Shown here piece after piece: positions 1-7,777 of a DNA stretch of 64,000 nucleotides. The DNA is taken from the NCBI GenBank assembly GCA_934433485.1, contig CAKRZR010000002.1:159083-223082 (forward strand), read 5' to 3'. The translations under genes and the position numbers were made by a program. The notes under the pieces were generated by a model, which ran no database searches, had not been told where the DNA came from, and saw only the letters and a list, made by a program, of their open reading frames with translations. The stretch is from an uncultured Eubacteriales bacterium (GTDB lineage Bacteria > Bacillota > Clostridia > Oscillospirales > CAG-272). The number at the start of each line of letters is the position of its first letter. Within the stretch, counting starts at the first letter, position 1.

Positions 1-281
1 ACACCCTCCTCATCGCCCGCACCGTAATCCTGCGCCACCGCCACACTGGAGCCGACCGACAGCCCGATGCACACGTTGAGAATCAGGTTGATGAGCGCCC
101 CCGTGGAGCCTACCGCCGCCAGCGCGACATAGCTGTCATACCGTCCGACCACCACATTGTCCGCCGCGTTGTAGAGCAGCTGCAATACGCTTGTGGCGAT
201 CAACGGCAGGATGAAGCGGAAAATGTTCGGGATCATCGGTCCGTTTACGATGTCAATGCGATCTGTTTTTGTTCTTGACAT
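1..281 (-). CDS. MATE family efflux transporter, N-terminal fragment (cut by window edge)
   Basis: Reading leftwards from the ATG at 281, the first 93 residues begin with a short polar leader (MSRTKTDRIDIVNG) followed by two hydrophobic segments containing LYNAADNVVVGRY and an NLILNVCIGLSVGSSVAVAQ stretch. This is the typical start of MATE multidrug/cation antiporters, which use Na+ or H+ gradients to export cationic compounds. A good ribosome site (AGAGGTGA) precedes the ATG. The remaining ~350 residues lie outside the window, so the substrate and integrity cannot be judged. It has its own promoter and faces away from the hydrolase at 497. Confidence 0.85.
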   Translation of the reverse strand, partial: MSRTKTDRIDIVNGPMIPNIFRFILPLIATSVLQLLYNAADNVVVGRYDSYVALAAVGSTGALINLILNVCIGLSVGSSVAVAQDYGAGDEEG

Positions 282-315
282 TCCGTCACCTCTGCATTTT
301 ACAAAGTCGATACAT

Positions 316-344
316 AGTATAACATTTTTTGTCGGGAAAAGCAA
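316..344 (-). promoter_or_regulatory. Promoter of the MATE gene
   Basis: On the minus strand TTGCTT, a 17-base spacer and TATACT lie about 35 bases upstream of the MATE start codon. Confidence 0.55.
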
Positions 345-424
345 TGACACATTTCCATAAAAGGGTGCCGTTGCAAATGGACGGGAATTGATGGAATTGA
401 TGAAATATAGCGGCGCTCATCCAC

Positions 425-470
425 AAAAAAGGGCGCGGGCGGATCGTACAGCGGATCACACCCGCGCGGG
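425..470 (-). terminator. Terminator of the alpha/beta hydrolase gene
   Basis: On the minus strand a GC-rich stem (GCGCGGG pairing with CCCGCGC, plus inner pairing) is followed by six T, about 30 bases past the hydrolase stop codon. Confidence 0.75.
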
Positions 471-496
471 GATGAAAAAATGTCCGGTCTGCGGTT

Positions 497-1285
497 TTAC
501 GCGAACCAGCCGAGAGCGTGGAGCCAGTTTTCAAGCAGTCCTGACCACTGTGCCACATGCGGATGCTCCGGCGCGAGCCCGAGTCCGTGCGGGCCGTTCG
601 GGAAGATGTGCATTTCATGCGGGATGCCATGCCGACGGAGCGCAGACGCATACAGATAGCTGTTGATCACGTTTACGCCGTCATCGTCGGAGGTATGCCA
701 CAAAAACGCGGTCGGTGTGCTGTCGGATACGAGCAGATCGGGGCTGTAGCCGGGCGCGACGCCGATTCTGTCCGGGCCAAGCAGGTTCACGTACGAGCCT
801 CCGTGCGAAACCTTCGTTTCATCCGGATAGTGGATCACGGGATAGCAGAGGATCGTGGCGTTCGGAATCGGGTTTTCGCCGTCCACATCGTCCAGATTTT
901 CAAAATCGATCGGCGCGGTGTAGGTCGAGACAAGCGCGGCAAGATGACCGCCGGCGGACGAACCCATCACGGCTACCTTCGCCGGATCCAGTCCATATTC
1001 CGCGGCATGATGGCGGACATAGCGAACCGCGCGGCGCGCGTCGAGGAGCGGCAGCGGGAAATAGTGCGGCGTGACCCGGTATTCGCACACAAACGCGTCC
1101 ATGCCGATGCTGTTGAAAAATTCCGCGTAGCCTTTTCCCTCGTGCGGTGCTCTGCCTGCGTAACCGCCGCCGGGATAGATCACCACGCAGCCGTCCGATT
1201 TCCGGTTCTCCGCTTTGTAATATTCGAGCACGGGTACCTCGTCCGCACGACCGGGCACCTTTTCCCACATCTGCAATGTTTCCAT
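497..1285 (-). CDS. Alpha/beta hydrolase (acetyl-esterase/lipase-like)
   Basis: A 262-residue serine hydrolase of the alpha/beta fold. The oxyanion-hole segment YPGGGYAGRAPHEG lies near residues 40-53, the nucleophile elbow GSSAGGHLAAL near 110-120, and a C-terminal H in NGPHGLG is the likely catalytic His, with a preceding DDDGV supplying the acid. No signal peptide is visible, so it is probably cytoplasmic. Relatives deacetylate xylan- or sugar-derived esters in carbohydrate-using Clostridia; the actual substrate is unknown. The start at 1285 is chosen because AAGGAGAA sits 8 bases upstream; a longer upstream frame lacks a ribosome site. It is monocistronic with its own promoter and terminator. 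Confidence 0.85.
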   Translation of the reverse strand: METLQMWEKVPGRADEVPVLEYYKAENRKSDGCVVIYPGGGYAGRAPHEGKGYAEFFNSIGMDAFVCEYRVTPHYFPLPLLDARRAVRYVRHHAAEYGLDPAKVAVMGSSAGGHLAALVSTYTAPIDFENLDDVDGENPIPNATILCYPVIHYPDETKVSHGGSYVNLLGPDRIGVAPGYSPDLLVSDSTPTAFLWHTSDDDGVNVINSYLYASALRRHGIPHEMHIFPNGPHGLGLAPEHPHVAQWSGLLENWLHALGWFA

Positions 1286-1351
1286 GGTATGATTCTCCTT
1301 TTGTTCCTGCCGAAAGCGCATTCCGGCATGAGATGAAAATTCTCTGTGACC

Positions 1352-1380
1352 ATTATACAAATGCGCACCGTCTTTGTCAA
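1352..1380 (-). promoter_or_regulatory. Promoter of the alpha/beta hydrolase
   Basis: A near-perfect vegetative promoter on the minus strand: TTGACA, 17 bases, TATAAT. Confidence 0.8.
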
Positions 1381-1454
1381 GCACTTTTTCGCGTTTTATC
1401 GATTCCCCCTAAGGAAAAATGGTTTTTCCACCGAAAAACAGGGTTTCTAAAGGG

Positions 1455-1478
1455 AAACGGCAGGTTGCCCCGCCGTTT
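1455..1478. terminator. Hairpin after the solute-binding operon
   Basis: AAACGGC pairs with GCCGTTT around a 10-base loop just past the stop at 1500 of the minus-strand operon. The T tract on the minus strand is interrupted (TTTCCCTTT), so termination strength is uncertain. A second small stem GGAAAAA/TTTTTCC follows at 1413-1429. Confidence 0.45.
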
Positions 1479-1499
1479 TTCCGTTTGGAATCTGCGTTC

Positions 1500-2975
1500 T
1501 TATTCCGCCTCGTCGTAGAAGAGCTTCAGCACCTTATCGTAGTAGTTCTGCATTGCCTTTTCGTTCTTCTCATAAACGCTTGCGAAGCTACCCTCCTGCG
1601 CGGTCATACCGGCGAGCTTGAACACCCAACCGGTCCAGCCGTCGTAGAGATACGCGAAGTCGATCACGCGGCTGTCGAGGATCAGCTCCATCATTTCGGC
1701 AGACTCCGGATCGCGCGCGGATTTGCGGTTCAGCACGATATCGCAGTAGGTCGGCATGACGGAACGCCAGCTGTACGCGGACAGTGCCTCGACCACGGCG
1801 CCGATCATCTCGATATTCTGCGCCGTCACCGGGATGACCATGACGTTCGCGCCGGCATCGCATACGGAATAATACTCGCTCTGCGCCTCGTCCCACTTCG
1901 GAAGCGGCACCACACCGTAGCTGTTTTCGTAATCGCGCAGCTGCCGGTACACGTACTGGAGCTGCATTGGGCAGAACAGCGCGTTTTCGTTCACAAACAC
2001 ATTGTAAATACCGGCGTTGGAAGAATCGGTTGGCTTATAGGTGCCCTGCGCGTTGGTCAGACGGTAGATCTTGTCGCAGATCTCCGCGGATTTTTCCGTA
2101 TTCAGCACCATATTGACCTTGCCGTCCTCCACGACTGCGAGACGTTGGTCAAAGCCGTAGAAGTAGCTGAGGATCAGACAGCCGTTGTCCGCCGTGACGT
2201 AGCCGTAGTAGTCGTTCTCGTCCTTCGCGCCGTCGCCGTTTACGTCGGTGTATACGGAATCCGCCAGCTCCATCAGCTTGTCGATCGTCCACTTGCCCTC
2301 GCGTACCAGATCGTATACGCCGTCCACGCCATAGTCCACCGCCCTGTCCTTGTCAAAGACGATGCCCCAGGTCTGCTCGGCGTAGGAGATACACAGGTCG
2401 CTCACGGTCACGAACATCTTGCCGTTGACGGTCGCTGCGTCACGTGCCACGGATTTCGGCCACCAGGGCTTTGTAAAATCGACATAGGGAATGTCGTACC
2501 AGTTGCGGAAGAGACCGCCCAGCGCGTCCTTGCCGGTTTCCTCCATCTGCCCGAGAATGAGATCGTATTCATCCGACTGCGCACGGATCGTTTTCTCAAT
2601 CTTCGTGGACAGTTGGTCAAAAGAGAGCTGCTCCGCCTCCGCGATTTTGACATTGAACCGTTCCTCAATATCGCGGGTGCGGTAGTAGATGGCGTCGTTG
2701 AGCATGTCGCCGGTCTCCTCCGCCGCGTAGATATCGTAAAGCGTGGAGTCCTGTACGATGGTACGGAAGACCGTACCGTCAAAGTTCAGCTCCGGCACCT
2801 CGTCCTGCAGCGTGCGTCCTGTCTCCTCCGTTTCGGTTTCCGTATCCGCGGCGGCAGTATCGGTGTTCGCCACGGTATCCGGCGCGTCGGTTTCGCCAGG
2901 TTCCTTTTCTCCGCAAGCAGCAAAAGAGGAAAGCAGCAGGGACAGCGTCAATGGAATTAGCAAACTCTTTTTCAT
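1500..2975 (-). CDS. Extracellular solute-binding lipoprotein (family 1-like), second gene of operon
   Basis: A 491-residue lipoprotein with an N-terminal signal and lipobox LSSFAAC; Cys21 would be lipidated and anchor it to the outer face of the membrane. A Thr/Glu-rich tether follows, then a two-lobed solute-binding fold. Family marks are TKPWWPKS near residue 165, the acidic loop DVNGDGAKDENDYYGY near 245 (resembling a calcium-binding EF-hand/dockerin loop) and VPLPKWDE near 350. It starts two bases after the stop of the upstream paralogue, so the two are co-transcribed. No permease or ATPase is adjacent; the ligand, probably a glycan or peptide, is unknown. Confidence 0.85.
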   Translation of the reverse strand: MKKSLLIPLTLSLLLSSFAACGEKEPGETDAPDTVANTDTAAADTETETEETGRTLQDEVPELNFDGTVFRTIVQDSTLYDIYAAEETGDMLNDAIYYRTRDIEERFNVKIAEAEQLSFDQLSTKIEKTIRAQSDEYDLILGQMEETGKDALGGLFRNWYDIPYVDFTKPWWPKSVARDAATVNGKMFVTVSDLCISYAEQTWGIVFDKDRAVDYGVDGVYDLVREGKWTIDKLMELADSVYTDVNGDGAKDENDYYGYVTADNGCLILSYFYGFDQRLAVVEDGKVNMVLNTEKSAEICDKIYRLTNAQGTYKPTDSSNAGIYNVFVNENALFCPMQLQYVYRQLRDYENSYGVVPLPKWDEAQSEYYSVCDAGANVMVIPVTAQNIEMIGAVVEALSAYSWRSVMPTYCDIVLNRKSARDPESAEMMELILDSRVIDFAYLYDGWTGWVFKLAGMTAQEGSFASVYEKNEKAMQNYYDKVLKLFYDEAE

Positions 2976-2977
2976 AC

Positions 2978-4453
2978 TTATTTCGCTCCGATCTCCTCAA
3001 GGGTCTTTTCAATTTTGGAGTTGATACCATTTTCCGCCTTCTCAAAGGAGGACGCGGGATCCTTCTTGTTCAGCACGATGCCTTCCACACAGGAGGAAGA
3101 ACCAAACTGAAACGCCTGCTCCAGCTCATACGCGCGATTGTCGATTACGAGATCGAGCATTTCGATGGATTCCTCGTCGCGGAGATACTTCAGAGACAGT
3201 GCGGTTTCATAATATGCAGGGCGAAGCACCTCGCGGGACTTTGCAGCCATCGCCTCGAGGATAAAGCCGCTGTTGTCCACGCTTTCCGCGCTGACCGGGA
3301 TCGTGGCGTAGGAGCCGACGAACCAAACGACGTTGGAATAGTCGGTCTGCGTTTCGTCATACTTCGGGCAGGGCGCGATGCCAAAGTCTGTTTCCATTTC
3401 GCGCAGACGGATGACCATCTGGAGGTTCGTGATCCAGAACAGCCCTCTGTTTTCCTCAAACATCTTCGTTGTCAGAAGGTGGTAGCCCTCGCTGCCGTAC
3501 TGGTGGTAGTTCAGGGAGACCTTCTTGTCGTTCATGAATTCGGAAATATCCTCAAGAATCGTGTAGACGCGCTCGTTGCCCTTCAGGTCGAAGTACGGCA
3601 GGTCGTTTTCGTCCTTGTCGATCAGGTGGTAGCCGAAGGTGATGAGCATCGCGGTCGCGTTTTCGTTCTGGGTCAGGTTCGCGATAGAGTCCGCGGAGTC
3701 GTAATCGCCGTCGCCGTCGAGGTCGATGGATGCGTTTTCGCAGAGCATTTTGTAGGTATCAAAGTTCCATTTGTCCTCCGCCACGTACTGATACGGGGTC
3801 TCCACGCCGAGGTTGTTCAGCACCTCCAGGTTGATCATCGTGCACCAGGTCGCGTCGTTGTTCAGCGTGCTGATGTCGCCGGAGACCATGTAGAGCTTGT
3901 GCGCGATACTCAGGTCGGAAATGGAGCGCTGGTCCCACCACGGCTTGGACAGATCGAGATTGCCGACAGTCGTAAGATCGACCAGTTGTCCTTTATTCAC
4001 AAGGGCGCCGGCATCGTTCAGCGGCGGCATGACTATATCGTAAATGATGTCACCGGCAGTCACCGCGTTGCCCACGTCCTTGCCGAAATCGCCGGACTCA
4101 ATCACGCCGATCTTGCAGTTGTATGTGTCCTCTACGTAGGCGTTGCGCGTGTACACCGCGTCGTTGAGTACCTCACCGTTTGTTCCCTCGGAGAACAGGC
4201 TGGTCTCCGCCCATTCATTGTACGTAGCCGTACTCTTTGTCAGGAACGTAAAGGTTCTTCCGCCAAAATCCGTATCCGGCAGGCCGGGATCAAAGCTCTC
4301 GGTTTCCTCCGCGGTTTCCGTCTCGGTATTCTCCGTATTCTGTGCCTCCGGCGTAGTCTCAGGCATTTTGGTTTCGGTTTCTCCGCCGCCGCAGGACGCG
4401 AGAAGTGAGCCCGCCATCAGGAGACAGAGCAGCATACATAGTTTTCTTTTCAT
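2978..4453 (-). CDS. Extracellular solute-binding lipoprotein (family 1-like), first gene of operon
   Basis: A 491-residue lipoprotein, paralogous to the gene directly downstream and the same length. The lipobox is GSLLASC, followed by a long T/E-rich tether (ETETK...NTENTETETAEETES). The fold shows SKPWWDQRSI, an acidic loop DLDGDGDYDSADS in the calcium-loop position, and CPKYDETQ. GGGAGGAAATC precedes the ATG at 4453; an upstream in-frame extension lacks both signal and ribosome site. A strong TTGACA-17-TATACT promoter drives both genes. As with the partner, there is no transporter membrane component nearby, so it either uses a permease encoded elsewhere or acts only as a surface binder. 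Confidence 0.85.
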   Translation of the reverse strand: MKRKLCMLLCLLMAGSLLASCGGGETETKMPETTPEAQNTENTETETAEETESFDPGLPDTDFGGRTFTFLTKSTATYNEWAETSLFSEGTNGEVLNDAVYTRNAYVEDTYNCKIGVIESGDFGKDVGNAVTAGDIIYDIVMPPLNDAGALVNKGQLVDLTTVGNLDLSKPWWDQRSISDLSIAHKLYMVSGDISTLNNDATWCTMINLEVLNNLGVETPYQYVAEDKWNFDTYKMLCENASIDLDGDGDYDSADSIANLTQNENATAMLITFGYHLIDKDENDLPYFDLKGNERVYTILEDISEFMNDKKVSLNYHQYGSEGYHLLTTKMFEENRGLFWITNLQMVIRLREMETDFGIAPCPKYDETQTDYSNVVWFVGSYATIPVSAESVDNSGFILEAMAAKSREVLRPAYYETALSLKYLRDEESIEMLDLVIDNRAYELEQAFQFGSSSCVEGIVLNKKDPASSFEKAENGINSKIEKTLEEIGAK

Positions 4454-4529
4454 GATTTCCTCCCATAATGGACAGCGCGAATGGTTACATTTGTAGTTTT
4501 GTACAGAACCAATCGCGTTGCTTTTAAAT

Positions 4530-4558
4530 AGTATAGCAAAATTCCGCCGGTTTGTCAA
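4530..4558 (-). promoter_or_regulatory. Promoter of the two-gene solute-binding operon
   Basis: Minus strand TTGACA, 17 bases, TATACT; start codon about 75 bases downstream. Confidence 0.8.
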
Positions 4559-4651
4559 GGTTGTTTGTGTCTCTACACAGCCTTAATTTTTGATTTCGCC
4601 ACATTTTTGTGTATTTTTCGGAGGGCATGCGCAATTCTTTACAAAATACCA

Positions 4652-4680
4652 TTCCCTTTTTACGCCATTTGTGCTATACT
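4652..4680 (+). promoter_or_regulatory. Promoter of the metallophosphoesterase operon
   Basis: TTCCCT, 17 bases, TATACT. The -10 box is strong; the -35 is poor but resembles the TTCCCA seen before the transglutaminase-like gene. Confidence 0.5.
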
Positions 4681-4717
4681 ATAGGATAGACAATGTTTGT
4701 TTGGACAGGAGTCACCC

Positions 4718-5443
4718 TTGAAGATCACCGAATATACCATCGCGTCGCCGGTTTCTCTCACCATCGCGGTATGCGCCGATCTGCACTGCCGCCCCTGGCA
4801 AAACGCTCTCGCGCTCTGTGCCGCCGTACAACCGGATCTCATCGTATCGCCCGGCGACATGATGCACCATCTCACAAAATACGCCGTGACAGACACCTTC
4901 AACGAGCCGGGACTCCGTTTTCTCACGCAGGCACGGGAAATCGCGCCGGTTTACTATTCCATCGGCAACCATGAAGGCGGGATCTCGCCGGAAAACACAC
5001 GGATTCTCACAGAGCACGGGATCACGGTGCTCGACGATGATTTTGTATACGCACACGGTCTGTGCATCGGCGGACTAACGACCGGTCTGACCTATGGCGC
5101 GAAACGCACGAATCACACGCCGCCGCCGGAGGTATCCTTTCTCGAACGATACGCGGCAGAGCCGGGCTTTCATCTGCTGCTTTGCCACCACCCGGAGTAT
5201 TACCCGGCGTACATCCGCGCAACCGGCGTGGAGCTGACGATCTCCGGTCACGCACACGGCGGACAGTGGCACCTCTTCGGTCACGATATTTACGCACCGG
5301 GGCAGGGGCTGTTCCCACGGTACGCGTCCGGCTGTCATGAGAATCGCCTGATCGTGAGCCGCGGCATGGCAAACACCGTATCTCCGATCCCGCGGCTGGG
5401 CAATCCGACGGAGCTGGTCGTTCTCCGCCTGACAAAGCGATGA
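4718..5443 (+). CDS. Calcineurin-like metallophosphoesterase (YkuE-like)
   Basis: A 241-residue two-metal phosphoesterase. The metal-binding series is in order: ADLHCR, SPGDMMHH, GNHEGG, LLCHHPEY and SGHAHGGQ. The family hydrolyses phosphoesters; close relatives act on lipid or nucleotide substrates, which cannot be told apart here. I choose the TTG at 4718 because GGAG lies six bases upstream; an earlier TTG at 4697 has no ribosome site. There is no signal peptide or membrane segment, unlike some membrane-anchored YkuE relatives. Its stop overlaps the start of the PPTase gene (ATGA), so translation is probably coupled. Confidence 0.85.
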   Translation: MKITEYTIASPVSLTIAVCADLHCRPWQNALALCAAVQPDLIVSPGDMMHHLTKYAVTDTFNEPGLRFLTQAREIAPVYYSIGNHEGGISPENTRILTEHGITVLDDDFVYAHGLCIGGLTTGLTYGAKRTNHTPPPEVSFLERYAAEPGFHLLLCHHPEYYPAYIRATGVELTISGHAHGGQWHLFGHDIYAPGQGLFPRYASGCHENRLIVSRGMANTVSPIPRLGNPTELVVLRLTKR

Positions 5444-6006
5444 CGCTCTATCTCACGCCGAAAAGCGGGGACACGCGGCAAATCCTCGTGAGAATCCTGG
5501 CATCACACACCGGCTGCACGGATTTTCGCATTCAAACCGCGCCGGGCGGCAAACCGTTCGCAGTCTCGGAGACGTATCCGTCGCCGCTCTTTTTCTCCCT
5601 CTCGCACAGCGGCGGCATTCTCGCGCTGCTCATCCACACGCACCCGGTCGGCGTCGATCTGCAGGTGCACACCAAAGCCCGCACGGAGCTGCTGGCGCGG
5701 CGGTGGTTCCATCCGTCGGAATACGCGGCGTTTCAGACAGGCGGCTGTCGGGACGCGGATTTTTTCACATTCTGGGCGGCGAAAGAAGCGTATGCGAAAT
5801 ACACGGGAATGGGCGTGGCAAGGACGGCGCGCCGCTGCTCCGTGCTGACAGCTTCCGAATCGATCTATACCTACGCCTGCATGGACGGATACAGTCTCTG
5901 CTGCTGCGCTGCCGTCTCGGACACCCTTTCCCTATGCGCGGATCCGGCAATCGTACCTCTTTCTTCCGCAAGCCCTGTATCCATCCGCGACGCTATTTAT
6001 AAATAG
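5440..6006 (+). CDS. Sfp-type 4'-phosphopantetheinyl transferase
   Basis: A 188-residue protein with the Sfp superfamily motifs GVDLQ near residue 70 and FWAAKEAYAKYTG near 108-120. It transfers 4'-phosphopantetheine from CoA to a serine of acyl- or peptidyl-carrier proteins. The usual GVDIE magnesium motif has Gln instead of the second acidic residue, a mild departure. It is short for Sfp-type enzymes (about 220 residues), mostly at the N terminus. It overlaps the phosphoesterase gene by four bases. No NRPS or PKS gene is in the window, so the carrier protein is encoded elsewhere. Confidence 0.85.
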   Translation: MTLYLTPKSGDTRQILVRILASHTGCTDFRIQTAPGGKPFAVSETYPSPLFFSLSHSGGILALLIHTHPVGVDLQVHTKARTELLARRWFHPSEYAAFQTGGCRDADFFTFWAAKEAYAKYTGMGVARTARRCSVLTASESIYTYACMDGYSLCCCAAVSDTLSLCADPAIVPLSSASPVSIRDAIYK

Positions 6007-6036
6007 GTAGAAATTTCTCAAAAACGAGGCAATACC

Positions 6037-6891
6037 ATGGACGAAAAAAACGGACAGAACACACCGGAGCAAAACGAGGAGCTGTCAAACGCGGCGCGCG
6101 TGCTCAAGGCGACCGCCGGAGAGGACGATGCGGCACAGAATGCGGCGCACACGCCCGTACACGGCAATCCGATCGCGAATTTCTGGTACCACCACAAATG
6201 GAAGGTCATCGTCGGCGGCGTCTTTCTCTTTATGGGAATCACGCTGCTCACACAGTTTATGGGAAAGAGCAATCCGGACATCACGATCCTGTATGCCGGA
6301 CCGGACTACATCACGGCAAACGACAATCGCAAATTCTGCTCGGCGCTTTCCGGGATCATGGACGACTACAACGGTGACGGCGAGAAAAAGGTGCTTCTCA
6401 ACGACATCATCTACATGACCGGCAACCAGATCCAGGCGGCAAAGGCGGAGGCGGAGGAAAACGGAGACGATTTCGCCTATAACCAACAGGCAAACGCGCA
6501 GACAGCGGAGCAGTTCACCTACGAGATCATGGCGGGCGATTCCCTGCTCTGCTTCCTATGCGAGGATCAATACGAAACCGTACGCGACGCCGACGGCTTT
6601 GTACCGCTTGCGGAGATCTTTGACGAGGTGCCGGACTATGCCGTGGACGCATACGGGCTCCGTCTGTCCGACACGCCGTTTGCGCAGTATTTCACGATCT
6701 GCCGTATCTTTCCGGAGGAAACCGTGGTCGCGCTGCGCAAAGTGACGACGCTGTCCAAGGTCAAGGGACAGGAAAAAATGGAAAAGCAGTCGGCATGGCA
6801 CAGAGATCTCTTTGAAAAAATCGTAAACTTCACGTTCCCCGAGGGATACACACCGGAGACGGAAACAGAATCGGAAATGGTTCCGGAATAA
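6037..6891 (+). CDS. Single-pass membrane protein of unknown function
   Basis: A 284-residue protein with a hydrophilic, acidic first 45 residues, a positively charged HHKWK just before one membrane span (about residues 55-75), then a ~200-residue C-terminal domain predicted outside. That domain carries DDYNGDGEKKVLLND, resembling a calcium-binding loop, and ends in a Thr/Glu-rich tail (ETETESE) like the lipoprotein tethers of this genome. GAGG lies upstream of the ATG. It follows the PPTase by 30 bases and ends at a terminator, so it is the last gene of that operon. I do not recognise the family. Confidence 0.75.
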   Translation: MDEKNGQNTPEQNEELSNAARVLKATAGEDDAAQNAAHTPVHGNPIANFWYHHKWKVIVGGVFLFMGITLLTQFMGKSNPDITILYAGPDYITANDNRKFCSALSGIMDDYNGDGEKKVLLNDIIYMTGNQIQAAKAEAEENGDDFAYNQQANAQTAEQFTYEIMAGDSLLCFLCEDQYETVRDADGFVPLAEIFDEVPDYAVDAYGLRLSDTPFAQYFTICRIFPEETVVALRKVTTLSKVKGQEKMEKQSAWHRDLFEKIVNFTFPEGYTPETETESEMVPE

Positions 6892-6900
6892 GCGAAAAAC

Positions 6901-6945
6901 ACCGTATCACAGCGGAGTGATCCGCGCGATACGGTATTTTTCATT
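6901..6945. terminator. Bidirectional terminator
   Basis: ACCGTATC pairs with GATACGGT with an inner GCGGA/TCCGC stem, flanked by T runs on both strands. It separates the converging genes ending at 6891 and 6964. Confidence 0.8.
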
Positions 6946-6963
6946 TCAGGCAGATTTATGGGA

Positions 6964-7581
6964 TCATTCCACAAAGAAGGACGGGTCGATCGTCTTGTCC
7001 CGCCAGTAGTACCTGCGGTCGTGTTCTCCAATCTCGCGCAGCACACGGCACGGTACGCCGACGGCTACCACATTCGCCGGAATGTCCCGCGTCACTACGC
7101 TGCCCGCGCCTATGACGGAATTGTCTCCGATCGACACGCCCGGCATAACGATCACGCCTGCGCCGAGCCAGCAGTTTCTGCCGATTGTCACAGGCATGTT
7201 GTACTGCATCACTCGTTCGCGCAGGGTCGGGTCGATCGGGTGCCCTGCCGTGGAGATGGTGACGTTCGGTCCGAACATGGTGTAGTCGCCAACCGTGATG
7301 TAGCTGTCGTCCACTAAGGTCAGATTGAAATTCGCGTACACGAAATTGCCGAACCGGACGTGCGCGCCGCCCCAGTTCGCGTGAAACGGCGGCTCAATGT
7401 AGCAGTCCTTGCCGATTTCCAAAAACATATCCGCAAGCATCGCCGCGCGCTTTTCTCCCTCGCTCGGCCTTGTCTGATTGTAGTCGTAGAGCTTTTCCAG
7501 GCACTTTGTCTGTTCCGCCATAATGCCGTCGTCTCCGGGCAGATAGAGCTCTCCGCTTGTCATTTTTTCAATTTCCCGCAT
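6964..7581 (-). CDS. Sugar O-acetyltransferase (maltose/galactoside acetyltransferase family)
   Basis: A 205-residue left-handed beta-helix acetyltransferase of the Maa/LacA/NodL type. An N-terminal helical MREIEKMTSGELY segment is typical of this family. Hexapeptide repeats follow (VTIGRNCWLGAGVIV, VSIGDNSVIGAGSVV). The catalytic His is in TAGHPID. It transfers acetyl from acetyl-CoA to a sugar hydroxyl in the cytoplasm. The start at 7581 has GGAGG six bases upstream; an ATG eleven codons earlier has none. It is monocistronic. Confidence 0.9.
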   Translation of the reverse strand: MREIEKMTSGELYLPGDDGIMAEQTKCLEKLYDYNQTRPSEGEKRAAMLADMFLEIGKDCYIEPPFHANWGGAHVRFGNFVYANFNLTLVDDSYITVGDYTMFGPNVTISTAGHPIDPTLRERVMQYNMPVTIGRNCWLGAGVIVMPGVSIGDNSVIGAGSVVTRDIPANVVAVGVPCRVLREIGEHDRRYYWRDKTIDPSFFVE

Positions 7582-7609
7582 AGCTTCCTCCAAATGCGTG
7601 TTTTTCTGC

Positions 7610-7639
7610 ATTATAGCATATCGGCGTGTCAAAAGTCAA
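7610..7639 (-). promoter_or_regulatory. Promoter of the acetyltransferase
   Basis: Minus strand TTGACT, 18 bases, TATAAT. Confidence 0.6.
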
Positions 7640-7710
7640 TCAAATGGCACGAAATTGCGCGAAAACAGCGAAAATTTGTTTTTAAGCTCCCTTTATCAAT
7701 CGTGTACCTA

Positions 7711-7739
7711 TTGCCTTTTCCGGACGAATGCAGTATAAT
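7711..7739 (+). promoter_or_regulatory. Promoter of the ABC exporter operon
   Basis: TTGCCT, 17 bases, TATAAT, with a short leader to the ATG at 7778. Confidence 0.75.
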
Positions 7740-7777
7740 AGGGTTTACGCGCCAAACGACAACAAATGGAGTATATT

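Noticed and set aside
2220..2260. Dockerin domain suggested by DVNGDG in the binding lipoproteins
   Set aside because: Dockerins have two such repeats at a terminus; here there is one, inside the solute-binding fold.
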